DNA from: Icerya purchasi
Lineage: Eukaryota; Arthropoda; Insecta; Hemiptera; Monophlebidae
Direction of reading: 5' to 3'
NCBI GenBank assembly: GCA_039619475.1
Contig: CM077115.1
Span: 421,165,671-421,229,670 of the forward strand
DNA: 64,000 bases
A model generated the notes under the pieces. The model saw only the letters and a list, made by a program, of their open reading frames with translations. It searched no databases and was not told the origin of the DNA. Shown here in pieces: positions 12,442 through 23,094 of the stretch. Made by a program: the position numbers and the translations under genes. How positions within the stretch are numbered: position 1 is the first letter of the stretch; every line of letters begins with the position of its first letter.

Positions 12442-12515
12442 GTCCTACAATGAAAGTTATTCGTCAGGCCGTTCACGAAAATTATAAAGATGAAATAAGC
12501 GAGTTGTACAAGTGA
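12442..12515 (+). CDS. ACSBG: ACSBG acyl-CoA synthetase, terminal coding exon and stop
   Basis: Completes the Gly of the previous exon and reads PTMKVIRQAVHENYKDEI, then SELYK and TGA (12513-12515). The joined SGELGPTMK contains the A10 motif; its Lys is the residue that contacts the acyl-adenylate in ANL enzymes. The ending (KY/NYKDxIxxLY) is typical of ACSBG proteins. The acceptor is AG at 12440-12441, after a T-rich tract. The 2035-bp intron upstream is mostly a single hAT insertion. Confidence 0.9.
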
Positions 12516-12975
12516 AGTATTTAACATTTTGAATATGTCTAATTTTTAGTAATTTTTATGGTATACGTTATACGGAAAAATTATTTTTTGTAACTTATTA
12601 ATTAAAATTACTAACAGTTTTTTTTTTCTTGTTTTTTTTTCTTTTATATATATGTTTATTATTATTTATAGCCAATAGAGAAGTAACCTTTTTATTTATC
12701 TGGTCCGATTTTTAGTAAATTCATTGTTCTTTATAGTAATATTTGTTTTTAGATAATCTAACGGTAAAATTCGCATTTGTTGTTAGTAGCAGACAAATAT
12801 AATTTTGAATTGTAATTGTTTTAAAGATTTTGCTGTAAGTTTCGATTTCAATACGTTTTAATTCAGTTAAGATTTGAAAATATTTGAACAGTATTATACG
12901 TATGTGTAAAACCTTTTATTTCAAAAGAGTAAAACCTTTTTGTATGTTCAGAGTTATAAAAATTTATATATACTT

Positions 12976-12977
<2 letters not shown>

Positions 12978-13040
<63 letters not shown>
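12978..13040. repeat. (AT)n microsatellite
   Basis: About 31 TA dinucleotides in the ACSBG 3' flank. The long Tyr/Ile frame across it is an artefact of the repeat. Confidence 0.95.
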
Positions 13041-13043
<3 letters not shown>

Positions 13044-13045
13044 AT

Positions 13046-13051
13046 AATAAA
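13046..13051 (+). promoter_or_regulatory. Candidate poly(A) signal for ACSBG
   Basis: AATAAA lies 531 bases after the ACSBG stop, directly downstream of an (AT)n tract. The 3' UTR in between is AT-rich and has no other recognised feature. An ATTAAA at 12601 is an alternative and shorter choice. Position-based inference only. Confidence 0.35.
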
Positions 13052-13059
13052 ACTATAGT

Positions 13060-13830
13060 GTCTGTGATTTGAATTACTGTACTGCACTATTACCAACATG
13101 TTTAATATATTTTTAGAAAATGTTATCCTTCTCTTCGTTCTTCGTGTAAACTTGAAAACTGTGATTAACTAATTTTATCAAAATGACAAAAAAAAAAGAA
13201 ATACAAAAATTAAAAATATCGTAAAATTTGCATAGTTACACATTGGCTGGACTAATGATATAAGCTTTGAATTACGTCGGTATCGCAAATGATGTCGAAA
13301 TTATAGCGAAAGCTACTTAGTTTATTCCGAACGTTATCGGACGATATATGTGAAAAATGCTGATGTCATTGTATAAAAATGCGTGATCAGCAATTTACAA
13401 AAATCGAGCAAATATTTTTTATGCAAGCATACACATATGTGCACTAGTGTGTTCGGCATTCTTTTAATAAATAAAAAAGCACGTCTACGGTATGAGTGTA
13501 TAACTCTATTACATCATAGTATGTTTTAAATATATATTTATTGTTATCTTCGTATATTTTTGTGCATTGTTTTAATATTAATAAGCACGTTTTATACAGT
13601 TAAAACATAAAATATATTTACGTAATTAAATTATAAGAAAACCGACTAGTTTCAGATATCACAGATACGTAATCATGGCAATAATAAAATTTTGTAACAT
13701 AAATTAAAAGTTTGTTTTACAATCACGAAGGAGAGTTTTCATAAAATTACACATCTTTACAAAGAGAAAATGAGGTTGAATACCTGCGTTCTGAAAATCC
13801 GTGTATGAGATTAACAAAAATAATTAATTT
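13060..13830. other. Intergenic AT-rich stretch
   Basis: No open frame, element end or RNA gene recognised. Confidence 0.4.
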
Positions 13831-13837
13831 TCTCGGC

Positions 13838-14010
13838 ACGGACGGATCTAGGGGGACTAGGATGGTCTATAGCCCTGGGCCCCAGCCTCCAGTAAGCCCC
13901 GCACTCTCAAACAGAAAAAAAAAAAAAATTTTCCACTTGTAAAATTGAAGTCTCCTTTCCCAAAATACTCAATACTGTAAAAATGCAAGATTTTAAATTT
14001 GCCTTTTTTT
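13838..14010 (+). mobile_element. hAT-like MITE fragment, copy 2
   Basis: Begins CACGGACGGATCTAGGGGGA, continues through CCCTGGGCCCCAGCC and an A-run, and ends in AATACTGTAAAAATGCAAGA-type sequence. It is the inverted counterpart of 6780-6953. The opposite terminus was not found; a CCCCCCTCCCCCT run at 14105-14119 may belong to it. Confidence 0.5.
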
Positions 14011-14635
14011 ATCTTAAAAAGAATTCAGTTAATTTTTATATATAAAAAAAGAATATATGGGTTCATTAGTAAAATTACATACTTTGTTCCTATAAAGCTT
14101 TCTCTCCCCCCCTCCCCCTAAAATACTAAATGCTGCATAAAGTGAATATTTATAAATCGAATGCATTATGTTAAAAAAAAAAAATGAATGAGTTCTTTAA
14201 CGTACGCAATGAATAATAATAAATAAACATTCGACAAATCGATTAATAACAATTCTATGTTCAAATATTGATACCCATGCAATCGTTGTAAATTGTTCTG
14301 TGTGAAAGCGTTTTACAATCTGAAATATTCTTAATTTTAACAATACTTTATTTTTTATTTTTATTGTAAATACCTTTTTATTTTGAACTGTATAAAAATT
14401 ATTTAAAATAGAAGCGAGTTTTAATCGACCGCTTATTTCATAAATATATTTGTATTTCAAAAAATTTAGTAAATCATACTGTATTTCATTCACTTTTTTA
14501 TGATCACATAATCAGTTATGGAATTTTAAACATGCGTGTTTAGTTTATAGAAAGAAAAGAACGTGATATAAATATTTTTTTAAAGAAAAAAAAAACATAA
14601 TGTTATTAATAAAAAATTACAAATATTAACATATA

Positions 14636-14637
14636 TA

Positions 14638-14692
<55 letters not shown>
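14636..14692. repeat. (AT)n microsatellite
   Basis: Roughly 27 AT dinucleotides in otherwise unassigned AT-rich DNA. Confidence 0.95.
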
Positions 14693-14695
<3 letters not shown>

Positions 14696-14699
14696 AAAA

Positions 14700-16175
14700 T
14701 TCCTTATTTGAGATTCAATTTATGTAGTATTCTCAGTTTGTTAGAGCGAGAAAGTTGATTATGTGAAGAAAGCGTAACTTTAATTTTTTTAGTCATATAT
14801 GCGTACACGTAGTAGGTTTTTTCTTGTTTGTTTGTTTGCACATATATAATACTGAATTTTTTACCATTTTTTCTCCGAAGGGGGTCCCTCATTCAAAATT
14901 AGTCACACGTAAATCCTTAATCTGCTCCTATTGTTGGGGTAAATTTTACCGTACAAATCATTGCAGTATGACATAGAAAGAGCCGCGAAAAAATAATTTT
15001 TGGTAAATATTGCAAAAACAGATTGAATTAATAAAAATTTCACTGAAATAATTTTTTGGAATGTAAGATATCTTATTATGTTAATGATTCTTCATTTTTC
15101 TTTGTTTTGCCGAAAGTTGAAGTTATTTAGCAAATTTGTTTATTTGATGATGTTTGGTTTAGCACAGTTTTTTAAGCACTTAAATTGAGCATCATTTGTA
15201 ATAGCTTCTGAAGTTACATACGATAAATAGAACTGTAGGCGGAAAAAAATTTCTTTATGACAACAGAATTTTCAATATTTTCTGTTTCTTGTTTCAATGG
15301 TATATGTGTATTGTATAATGTTGTAATGAATTTCCAAATTTTTAGGATTTTTCCAGCTGTCGGTATATTAACAGATTCGCTAACAAATGCAATGAGAAAT
15401 TTGTTTTAAGCTTCCTTCGGGGGAGATTAGTTTCCTTTTTTTAAACGATTGCGATCGCATAAAAAACCTAAACAAATATAAATGAAACAAAAATTTATTT
15501 GTAGAACTGACAATGAAAAGTTTTTATAACCTTTAAGTTATATTGTTTCTTTTCAATACAAAATAGATCACTTACAATTAGAGGGCAGACAAAATTTTAT
15601 TTTATGTGTAGATGGTTTATTTTAAAAATCCTCTTATTTCAATCTGTATATACAAACTTTATGTTGTACATGAAATAACAACAAACATAACTATACAAAG
15701 TAAAAAACAAAAAAAAAGAAAAAAATAGGGAGAAAAATATGTTTTTTAATTGATTAGGATAATACGTCTACTGTGAAATTCGTAGCTCTGTGGGCGGTAG
15801 AATGTTTGGAATGTAACGAACGTTCGAAGTACTTTCAAAGGCACGTGTTCTTTGTTTATGAATTCTTACGTGCATAATTGCGTGCAAACACATAGTTGAT
15901 CGATTTTAAACGTGGTTTATTATGAGTCCATCGACTGAATATATTACTGCTATCTGGTGTGTATAGTGAGAGTAATTAATTAATTTTAATCACATTTATT
16001 ATCGGTAGATAACACCACTTATCCGATCTGTTGTAATATACATATGTATATATATTTTTTTTTTTTCCTTCTTCTTTTTGGATTTTAATTAATTAACTTA
16101 GCGAAGATGTTTATTGGTTGTCTATGTTTGTTAGATATGATTAAGTTAATTGTTCATTTAATAATTGCATTTTTA
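14700..16175. other. AT-rich stretch without recognised genes
   Basis: Nothing assignable. Short frames only; poly-T near 16059-16067. Confidence 0.4.
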
Positions 16176-16822
16176 TACATGATGTGTCCCGTAAGTTTTT
16201 AGACTGTAGCTATAAAATTGGTACTACTAGCACCATCTTCATGAGATTTTGAGAACTAGTTACTACACTCTTCCGTCTCCTTTCATACGAAGTTTCAAGT
16301 CCATCGGATCACATGCATCTGTTCAGTAGTAGTTCGCATGGTAGCGGTGACGGCTCTTCTTCGGGGGTTCGAGGGCGCGAGCCTGCTTGTGTGAGTTTTC
16401 AAAAAATGCATATTATTTAATGATTTCAAGAAGAAAAAAAACAGTGTTACAGAATAGAATTTTTAATTTTAAAATAATTATTTTTGCAAGAGTCATTTTA
16501 AAAAAAATTGCAAAATATGCACATTTGGCCCGATTTGTTAAATGAACAGCTAAAAAACATCCGCTAACAATTATCGGGTTCATGCTTACTGCTCTGGAAC
16601 TGCGCAATCTACTCGTAATGACACCGGCAAGGTCGTCAATAGCTGATTTTTTGGTCACATGATATTAGCAACCAATAGTAGAATACGCGGGCTCTTCCTA
16701 TTTGATCCTCCAAACCGCATATAGAATACACGCGAAAAACGAATAAAATCGAAGTTTCCCGAGCGTAACTTAAAGACGTCTGTGGGCTCTCGATAAGTGA
16801 ACCCTCGTCTATTTTACACGTG

Positions 16823-19500
16823 ATTATAACCGGTTTCAACAATACATCCGCAAAAAAGCACGAACTATCAGCTCGTCACATGAATTGTTGTACGGAACTA
16901 GCTTTAATGGGTTCTACAAATATTGCTATTAAATTAGATTCTGCTTCTGGGTTAAGCGTTATGAAACATAATGAAGAAGTCTTTAAAAATAGGTATACAT
17001 ATGTATATATTAAAAAGAGAATAATTAACTGCATAAAGTTTTGCGGTAAGCTTGAACTGGCTCTAAGAGAACATGATGAATCAGAAGATTCTGAAAATCG
17101 TGGAGTGACTTTTTCATCAGAACTAGATACTATTTCGAAAGAACACTTAAATACTGCCACTATTTTCAAAGGTACGTCTAAGATAATACAAAATGACATC
17201 CTAGAAACTCCCGAGTCCTCTGGGGTACAAAAAAGTTTGATCGCTTGTTTCTTTTTTATTATTTTTTGCTCATCCCAAAAATGCGGCATTCCAGGTTTTT
17301 CCCTTACTTCGTGTAATTTTCATTTTCAATCGTGAGTTCCGGACCAAAAGAGGCAATAATAAATTTTGAAGGAAAGACAAAAAGTACTTTTAAGTTCGAT
17401 CTGTCGGATGAGGATGTAGCGACTTTTTCTCCCGCAGTAGCCACAATTTATTAAGCATGCTGGAAGTGTGTCAAGAAGAAATTAAAAAAGAAATTAAAGA
17501 AAATGAATTTTTAGCCATTCAGTGCGACGAAACCACATATCAAATCACTGTCAAGTGGTAATAATATTAAGGAATTTCCATAATGAAAATATACACGAGC
17601 GGTTTTTGAATTTTTTAAGAGTAACTGATAGGTCAGCTCAAAGACTACTAGACATAGTTGCAGTAGAAAGCAAGGAAAAAAGGAGTTAGTATAAATACCA
17701 AAAAAAAAACAAAATTCATGATAGTTGCGAGACAGCCTAATCTAAATGAAAAGCTATTTTTTTGGATAGCGAAGAAACTGAACGAACGGAAAAATATAAA
17801 TATTTAGGTAGCTGGATAGCACAAAGTAATGATTCTGATATGGAAATACGTACTCGTTTAGAGATGGCCAGAAATACATTTATGAAATTAAAAAACACCC
17901 TTTGCGATAGGAAGTTAGGCTTAAGAATCAAGAATAAGATATTACAATGTTATGTGAGGTCAGTGCTACTGTATGAAAGCGAGACATGGACCATAAAGGA
18001 AAATCATCATTCGAGATGTGGTACTACAGAAGAATGTGAAAAATGAAAACGTATTCGGAACTAATGGGAACTGATGGAGAATATTAATGACAATAGTAAA
18101 AAGAAGGAAGATAAAATTTTTTGGACACTTCGTGAGAGGTGAAAAATACAAGTTACTGCAGACAATAATAATGTGCATGATAGAAGGAAGAAGAAAGACC
18201 TCTTGGATGGATAATATAAAAAAAAATGGACCGGAATTAAGAGAACAGAAGATTTAGTAGCAAAAGATCGTAATCAATTTCAGCGGATAATCCAATCCAT
18301 ACATGGTGATTAAGCAATACCCGAATCGGGTGGCACGAGAAGAAGAAAAAGATAGGTCAGCTGATGGTTTAACGCAATGCATAGAAACTGAATTAGATAA
18401 ATTAATTGCACCTTTTAAGCTAATTGCTCAAATTACGATGGAGCAAATGTAATGAGCGGTTCTACAAATGGTGCACAGGCGAAGATAAAACAAAAATATA
18501 TAAATACGCTCATTTTATTCATTGTTACGCGTACTAGTTGAATTTAATTATGCAAAAAGCAACGATCCAGGATTCCAAAATTAGAATCTTTTTTTCAAAT
18601 TTTCGTCCGCTATACCAGGCTTTTTTTCAAATTCTACTCATAGATGTGATGCACTGCAAGAAATTGTAAATATCGGAAATTACCTAGAACTGTCATTACA
18701 CGTTGGAATTATAATATGCGTACAGTGAATATTGTTTTCGAAAGTCGAGAAAAATTAATAGAATGTTTCGAAGAATTGGAAGAAAAATTGAATCAAAATG
18801 CTACATGCGAGGAAGCGTATAGTTTATGAAGAACCTTAGAAGAGCCGGATTTTATACTTTGACTTATTCCGTAAAATTATGCCACATGTAAATATATTAT
18901 TTAATAAATTTCAATCTAAAAATAAAGACAGCACTCGGCTTTTGAGAGATAAAGAAAACTCTGAAAAAATGGTATCCACTATTCGACCTTCAAATATAAC
19001 AGAGTTTAAAATAAGCGATAATGAAAATAAACGACGAAAAATGGACCAAGAAAATAAATAAAATAAAAATTCGGCTATTGCTAAAAAAGTGTGCGACACC
19101 ATAATTTTTCAACTTAGAAGCTGCATTATTAGTATCCACCGATAATTTTACAAATTATTCCAAACAGTTTTTTACGTCAATTTTCGAATCCGTTATTCAA
19201 TTTTATTCCATGCTGGGAAAAAAGTAAGTTAAAGACTGAACTCGAAGTAATTTATTCAAGATCAAATTTTCAAGGCATTGTTGGCTGTTTAAATATGTAT
19301 GAATGTCTCGGATATTTCAAAATGAATTGCGTGAAACATTCAGCGAAACAGTAAAACTCTATTTAAAATTATTCTAGTTACTCCAATGTCAACTGCTGAG
19401 GCAGAGCGATGTTTGGTCCACTCTTAAAAGAATAAAAACGTGTTTGAGGAATTCAATGAGTGAAGATCGCGTCTTAATGGCTTAGCAGTGATTCTGTAAA
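16823..19500 (+). pseudogene. ZMYM1-like hAT transposase, nearly full length but broken
   Basis: The pieces are in the correct order. At 16850-17200: ELSARHMNCCTELALMGSTN, INCIKFCGKLELALREHDES, LNTATIFKGTSKIIQNDILE. At 17450-17638: EVCQEEIKKEIKENEFLAIQ, CDETT (catalytic-core segment), ERFLNFLRVTDRSA. At 18351-18830: ETELDKLIAPFKLIAQ, YDGANVMSGSTNG, INAHFIHCYAHQLNL-like, RTVNIVFESREKLIECFEEL. At 18835-19000: LEEPDFIL and IMPHVNILFNKFQSKNKD. At 19340-19490: TPMSTAEAERC and RIKTCLRNSMSEDR, the dimerisation domain. Frameshifts and stops occur throughout, and a LINE splits it at 17638/18351. Most domains remain recognisable, so the parent was autonomous. Confidence 0.85.
17639..18350 (+). mobile_element. 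5'-truncated non-LTR retrotransposon (endonuclease-RT type), nested in the hAT
   Basis: Flanked by a perfect 12-bp duplication GATAGGTCAGCT (17627-17638 and 18351-18362) lying inside the hAT codons for DRSA. The insert encodes the RT C-terminal region: EKYKYLGSWIAQSNDSDMEI, RTRLEMARNTFMKLKNTLCD, VRSVLLYESETWTIKE. Degraded tail motifs follow (IFWTLRER; SIHGD then stop). It ends AGAAGAAGAAAAA, typical of this LINE group's GAA-rich tail. Confidence 0.92.
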
Positions 19501-20147
19501 TAAAAGTTTGACACACAATGTATCAGAATTTGAAGGAAAAGTCATTGAAAATTTTGTTTCGAAAAAAGATAAAAGAGTAAAAACTTTTTATATAAAAATT
19601 GATTTTAGTTATCACATTTTTCACTTGTTTTTTTTTTTTAATGTTTCGTTATTTGTTGAATTCGTGTATATTTTCTCGGATTAAATATTCGTTATCGTCG
19701 TTAGTGCCGTTTCTCCCCGACAGGAGATTTTGCGTAATATACATATATTTAGTATTTTGGACTATTATTTTTAAAACGGTCTTTATGTGAAGTTGTAATT
19801 TTCAACTTTCTTCTTTTCCAAAATGATTTTCTATTATCGTCATAATCTAATTTTACGCTATAGGTATTATACTCCTTCCTTGACACTATGTGATTATCCG
19901 TTGTTTTTTTCCACATTTTGTAGAACTTCATTAGTTACAAAGTGCACTCAACAGATTATCATCTTTTTTTAATTAAATCAGAACTTGAACGCATTAAACC
20001 AGTTTTATTTAGTTTAAAATATGGACAGAAAAGCAAGGTAAGTTAAGGTCATTACATTTTATAAATTCTTGTAATTTTATATTAGAGCCCCCCGGATTTA
20101 CTTGTCACGAGCCGCCACTGCGTGGTGGCATCAAAGTGGTCGCGATC

Positions 20148-21252
20148 ATGAATAAAAAAATAACGAACAACGTGTTGCAATTAAATTTTGCTTTAAAATC
20201 GATAAAAGTGCAACGGAAACGTTCGAAATGTTAACAGTGGATTATGGTGGATCTGTTATATCTCGTGCTACTACGAGTATTTTTCGGTGGCATAACTTTT
20301 TGGCGGAAGGTACAGAGTAGTCGGTTGAAGACGACGAAAGGAGCGGGGACGGTCATGCGTCACGAAGAGTAACAAAAAAATCGCGTAAGTCGCAGCTGTG
20401 TTAAAGGACCACTGTAATGCGAGCTGTAGGTTGATTGAAGAACTAACTGGAATAAACCGTCGTACAATGTGCATTCTTAGGAACGATTTGAAGAAAAGAA
20501 AGTTATGCGCGCGTTTCGTTCCACACGTGCTAACCAACGAGTTTCTCACGCACATGACTTGCTGGAAATGACTGAAACACGGCCGAATTTTCTGGAATCT
20601 ATTATTATAGGTGACGAAAATTGGTATTTCGCATACGATCTAGAAACGAAAAGTCAAAATGTTGAGTGAGTAGGCAAAAATTCGCCTCGACTACAAAAAA
20701 TGTTTTCAAAAATCAAAAATTAAGACATGTTAATCTTTTTTTTTGACTCCAAAGGCATTGTCCACAAAGAATTTGTTCCCCGAGGCACTATTGCGAATGC
20801 TTCATTCTACCTACCAACAAGTGCAGGATCGCCTTTTCAAAAGAATTGCGCCTGTTAGACCCGAGTTGTGGAGAGATCGTTCTTTTTTTCCTCTTGCACG
20901 ATAACGCATCAGCGTATATTGCGGCGATTAACACTCAATTTCTGGCTAAAAAAATGGTTTCTATGCTCAGCCACTCACCGTGCTCGCCTGATTTGAGTTT
21001 CCCTGACCACTTCCTGTTCTCCAGATTAAAGATGAACTTGAAAAGGAGCCATTTTGCATCGATAGAAGAGATACAAGAAGCCGCAACAACGAAGTTGAAC
21101 AGTATTTCAAAAGAGGAGTTTTCGGAACGCATGAAAAAGCTGAATGATCGTGCGCCAACATGTGTATTACTTCTAGTGGAGACTATTTCAAATAATAAGT
21201 TTGTTGAAAAAGTTTTTGTAATTTTTTTGCGTCTTTTATGGCCACAGTTTTA
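20148..21252 (+). pseudogene. Mariner transposase, inactivated
   Basis: Read through several frames, the protein contains the N-terminal HTH region (NNEQRVAIKFCFKIDKSATE, TFEMLTVDYGG), a linker (SVEDDERSGDG) and the catalytic core. All three catalytic Asp codons are readable: GDENWYF (20613), HDNASAYIA (20900) and SFPDHFLFSRLK (21005). The second and third are separated by exactly 34 residues, so it is a DD34D mariner. Also present are FFDSKGIVHKEFVPRG and SPCSPDLS. At least one in-frame stop after FLAEGTE and several frameshifts (20400-20860) inactivate it. The longest intact piece is 20846-21253. Confidence 0.9.
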
Positions 21253-21639
21253 AAACTTATGGGACGCACCATGTAGTTTAATACCAGAAAAATAGTTCCG
21301 ATGGAATTTTTTCGGGAAGACTCCGTTGTTCATTTGTTTCCGTATTGAATTCGGCATAAAGTTTAAATTTGTTTGTTTCTATCTAGGCCGCGCGTCAAAA
21401 ATATTTTTTATTGTGTTTTTTTTTTTTTCCAGAAATATTGTTAAAATAATGGGTAAAAAGATATGTTTTTATTTTTAAAATTTCCGGTTCGAGCAAAGAA
21501 AATTCGAAAATAACAATATTTAATTTCTGTTCTATATAATTCATTCTTCTTCTTCTGCAATTAATGAAAATTAGGAAACATCATTATTGTTGTCTCAGAA
21601 TTTCTGCAAATTGGCAAAATATTTCATTTTGTTATACAT

Positions 21640-21806
<167 letters not shown>

Positions 21807-21807
21807 A

Positions 21808-22800
21808 CTAGGGGGCTTTCCCCCTGGCCGCTTCGCGGCCCAACCCCCCCCCGGATCCGCCCCCAAACCCCCGTTTTGTGAGAGTTTCGTCGTGACCAAG
21901 GCTCAAAATGCATATATTTTTCGATGTTTTCACTCGACTCAAGGCAACATACAATTGCCCATGAGTGAAGACATTATCCCTCAAATCAACAGCGGCGAAA
22001 TCCAATGTTTCACCCGGAGCTTTGTTAATGGTCATGGCATAGGCTAACTTGATAGGAAACTGCCTTCTTAAAATCTAAATGCCAGTGTCGCCAGCTATAA
22101 ATTTGAAACTGATCCTAGGAATTAGAAACGTCTTACATTCATTTTCCGAATGAAATACTTCAATTATGAAACCTTTAACAGATTTAATGACGACTTTTCT
22201 TCCATTCACCAGACCTTTTTCGAAATTCAAATTTCTGATGAGGATACAAATCGCTCCAATTTTTATAGTAATTTTGTGATTTGGAACCCCTGGGTCTGAC
22301 ATTTTGTTTAAAATTTCAGTACATAAATGTGTGGAATCTCCATTTGTTTCTTTTTCATCAATCAGAGTTGTATCAGCACTATATAAATTTATTTCATATC
22401 CAGAAATTTTTTTCCCTATTATCAATCTGTTTATTTGATTTATGATTTTATTCGTTGGTGATAAAATACATCTTTTGGACATTTTAGAAAAATTTGATAG
22501 AACATCATCGAGATAAATGTGATCAATCATTTCATCAAGTGAAGTAAACATTTTTAAATCGGGGAAATTTAATAGGATTCCATTTTCTTCGCCATTCAAA
22601 GTCTCTGGCATTTTTCCTTCACCAATTTCTAATAAAAATTTTGAGTAACTCGGACCACTTTCGAAAAACACATACTCCTCGAACCCTTTTTATAAAACCA
22701 TTGCGACCAGTGTCTATATTTCTCTTTCCACTATCACGATACTGTTCGTAGAATTGCAAATACGTTAGTTTGCTCATTTCTTCAATTTGTGCCGATCACA
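21808..22800 (-). mobile_element. Helitron, 3' end with terminal hairpins
   Basis: On the minus strand the sequence runs through GGGCCGCGAAGCGGCC (palindrome) and AGGGGGAAAGCCCCCTAG. A GGGGG/CCCCC hairpin is therefore followed immediately by CTAG, the canonical CTRR Helitron 3' terminus, and the next base is T as expected for insertion into an A-T site. The upstream limit is unknown; 22800 marks only where coding similarity fades. Confidence 0.8.
21811..22671 (-). pseudogene. Helitron PIF1-like helicase, C-terminal part, with in-frame stop
   Basis: The minus-strand frame from 22671 reads YSKFLLEIGEGKMPETLNGE, then CILSPTNKIINQINRLIIG (PIF1 CPTN segment), KIGAICILIRNLNFEKGLVN and VFHSENECKTFLIPRI. 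It is interrupted by one stop (22077-22075) at the position of the usual linker. The same frame resumes with [20 protein letters not shown] (helicase motif V region; the family normally has KAQGQT), [17 protein letters not shown] (motif VI) and NICIL. Coding potential runs on as a Gly/Arg-rich tail into the terminal hairpins. Rep and the helicase N-terminus are absent. Confidence 0.88.
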
Positions 22801-22958
22801 ACTTCAAAATTACAACGTCGTTTTTCAAATTTAAAAATACACCAATAATACACCATAGAGGAAACAAAAGAAGAATCGTTAACAAAAGATGTTTCGTCTT
22901 CGTCCACTATGAGTAATACACGATGAACGAAAAATCAGTAATGGTCGCCGGGTGGGTG

Positions 22959-23042
22959 GAAGCGCGGTACTTTGTAGATAAATGCAGTACCGGTCGATGG
23001 GGTGCGAAGCGCGGTACGGCGTAGGTAAATACAGTAGTACCG
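22959..23042. repeat. GC-rich direct duplication, 47-bp spacing
   Basis: GAAGCGCGGTAC starts at 22959 and again at 23006. Each is followed by GTAG(A/G)TAAAT(G/A)CAGTA and GTACCG-like sequence. This is a local island of higher GC between the Helitron and the 23.1-kb repeat. Function unknown. Confidence 0.65.
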
Positions 23043-23094
23043 CGTTTTCATGTGATTGGTAATGATCTTATTAAATTAGCGCTGATCTATTGCC

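Larger units (their letters stand above)
16345..20120 (+). mobile_element. hAT transposon (ZMYM1-like), nested in the mariner
   Basis: Left end CGGTGACGGCTC (16345) and right end GAGCCGCCACTG (to 20120) are inverted copies of a CAGTGGCGGCTCGTG-type terminus. Flanking 8-mers are CATGGTAG (16337-16344) and CGTGGTGG (20121-20128), 6 of 8 identical, consistent with an aged hAT target duplication inside the mariner. The mariner resumes on both sides. Confidence 0.85.
16178..21273 (+). mobile_element. Mariner transposon (DD34D type) split by a nested hAT
   Basis: Left end CATGATGTGTCCCGTAAG at 16178 and right end CTTATGGGACGCACCATG ending at 21273 are inverted copies (about 30 bp, a few mismatches). 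TA lies on both sides (16176-16177, 21274-21275), the mariner target duplication. The 5.1-kb span is explained by a 3.8-kb hAT at 16345-20120 inside the 5' untranslated part. Removing it leaves about 1.3 kb, the normal size of a mariner. Confidence 0.92.

Noticed and set aside
16876..17289. 137-codon minus-strand frame
   Set aside because: Mirror of the hAT transposase coding on the plus strand.
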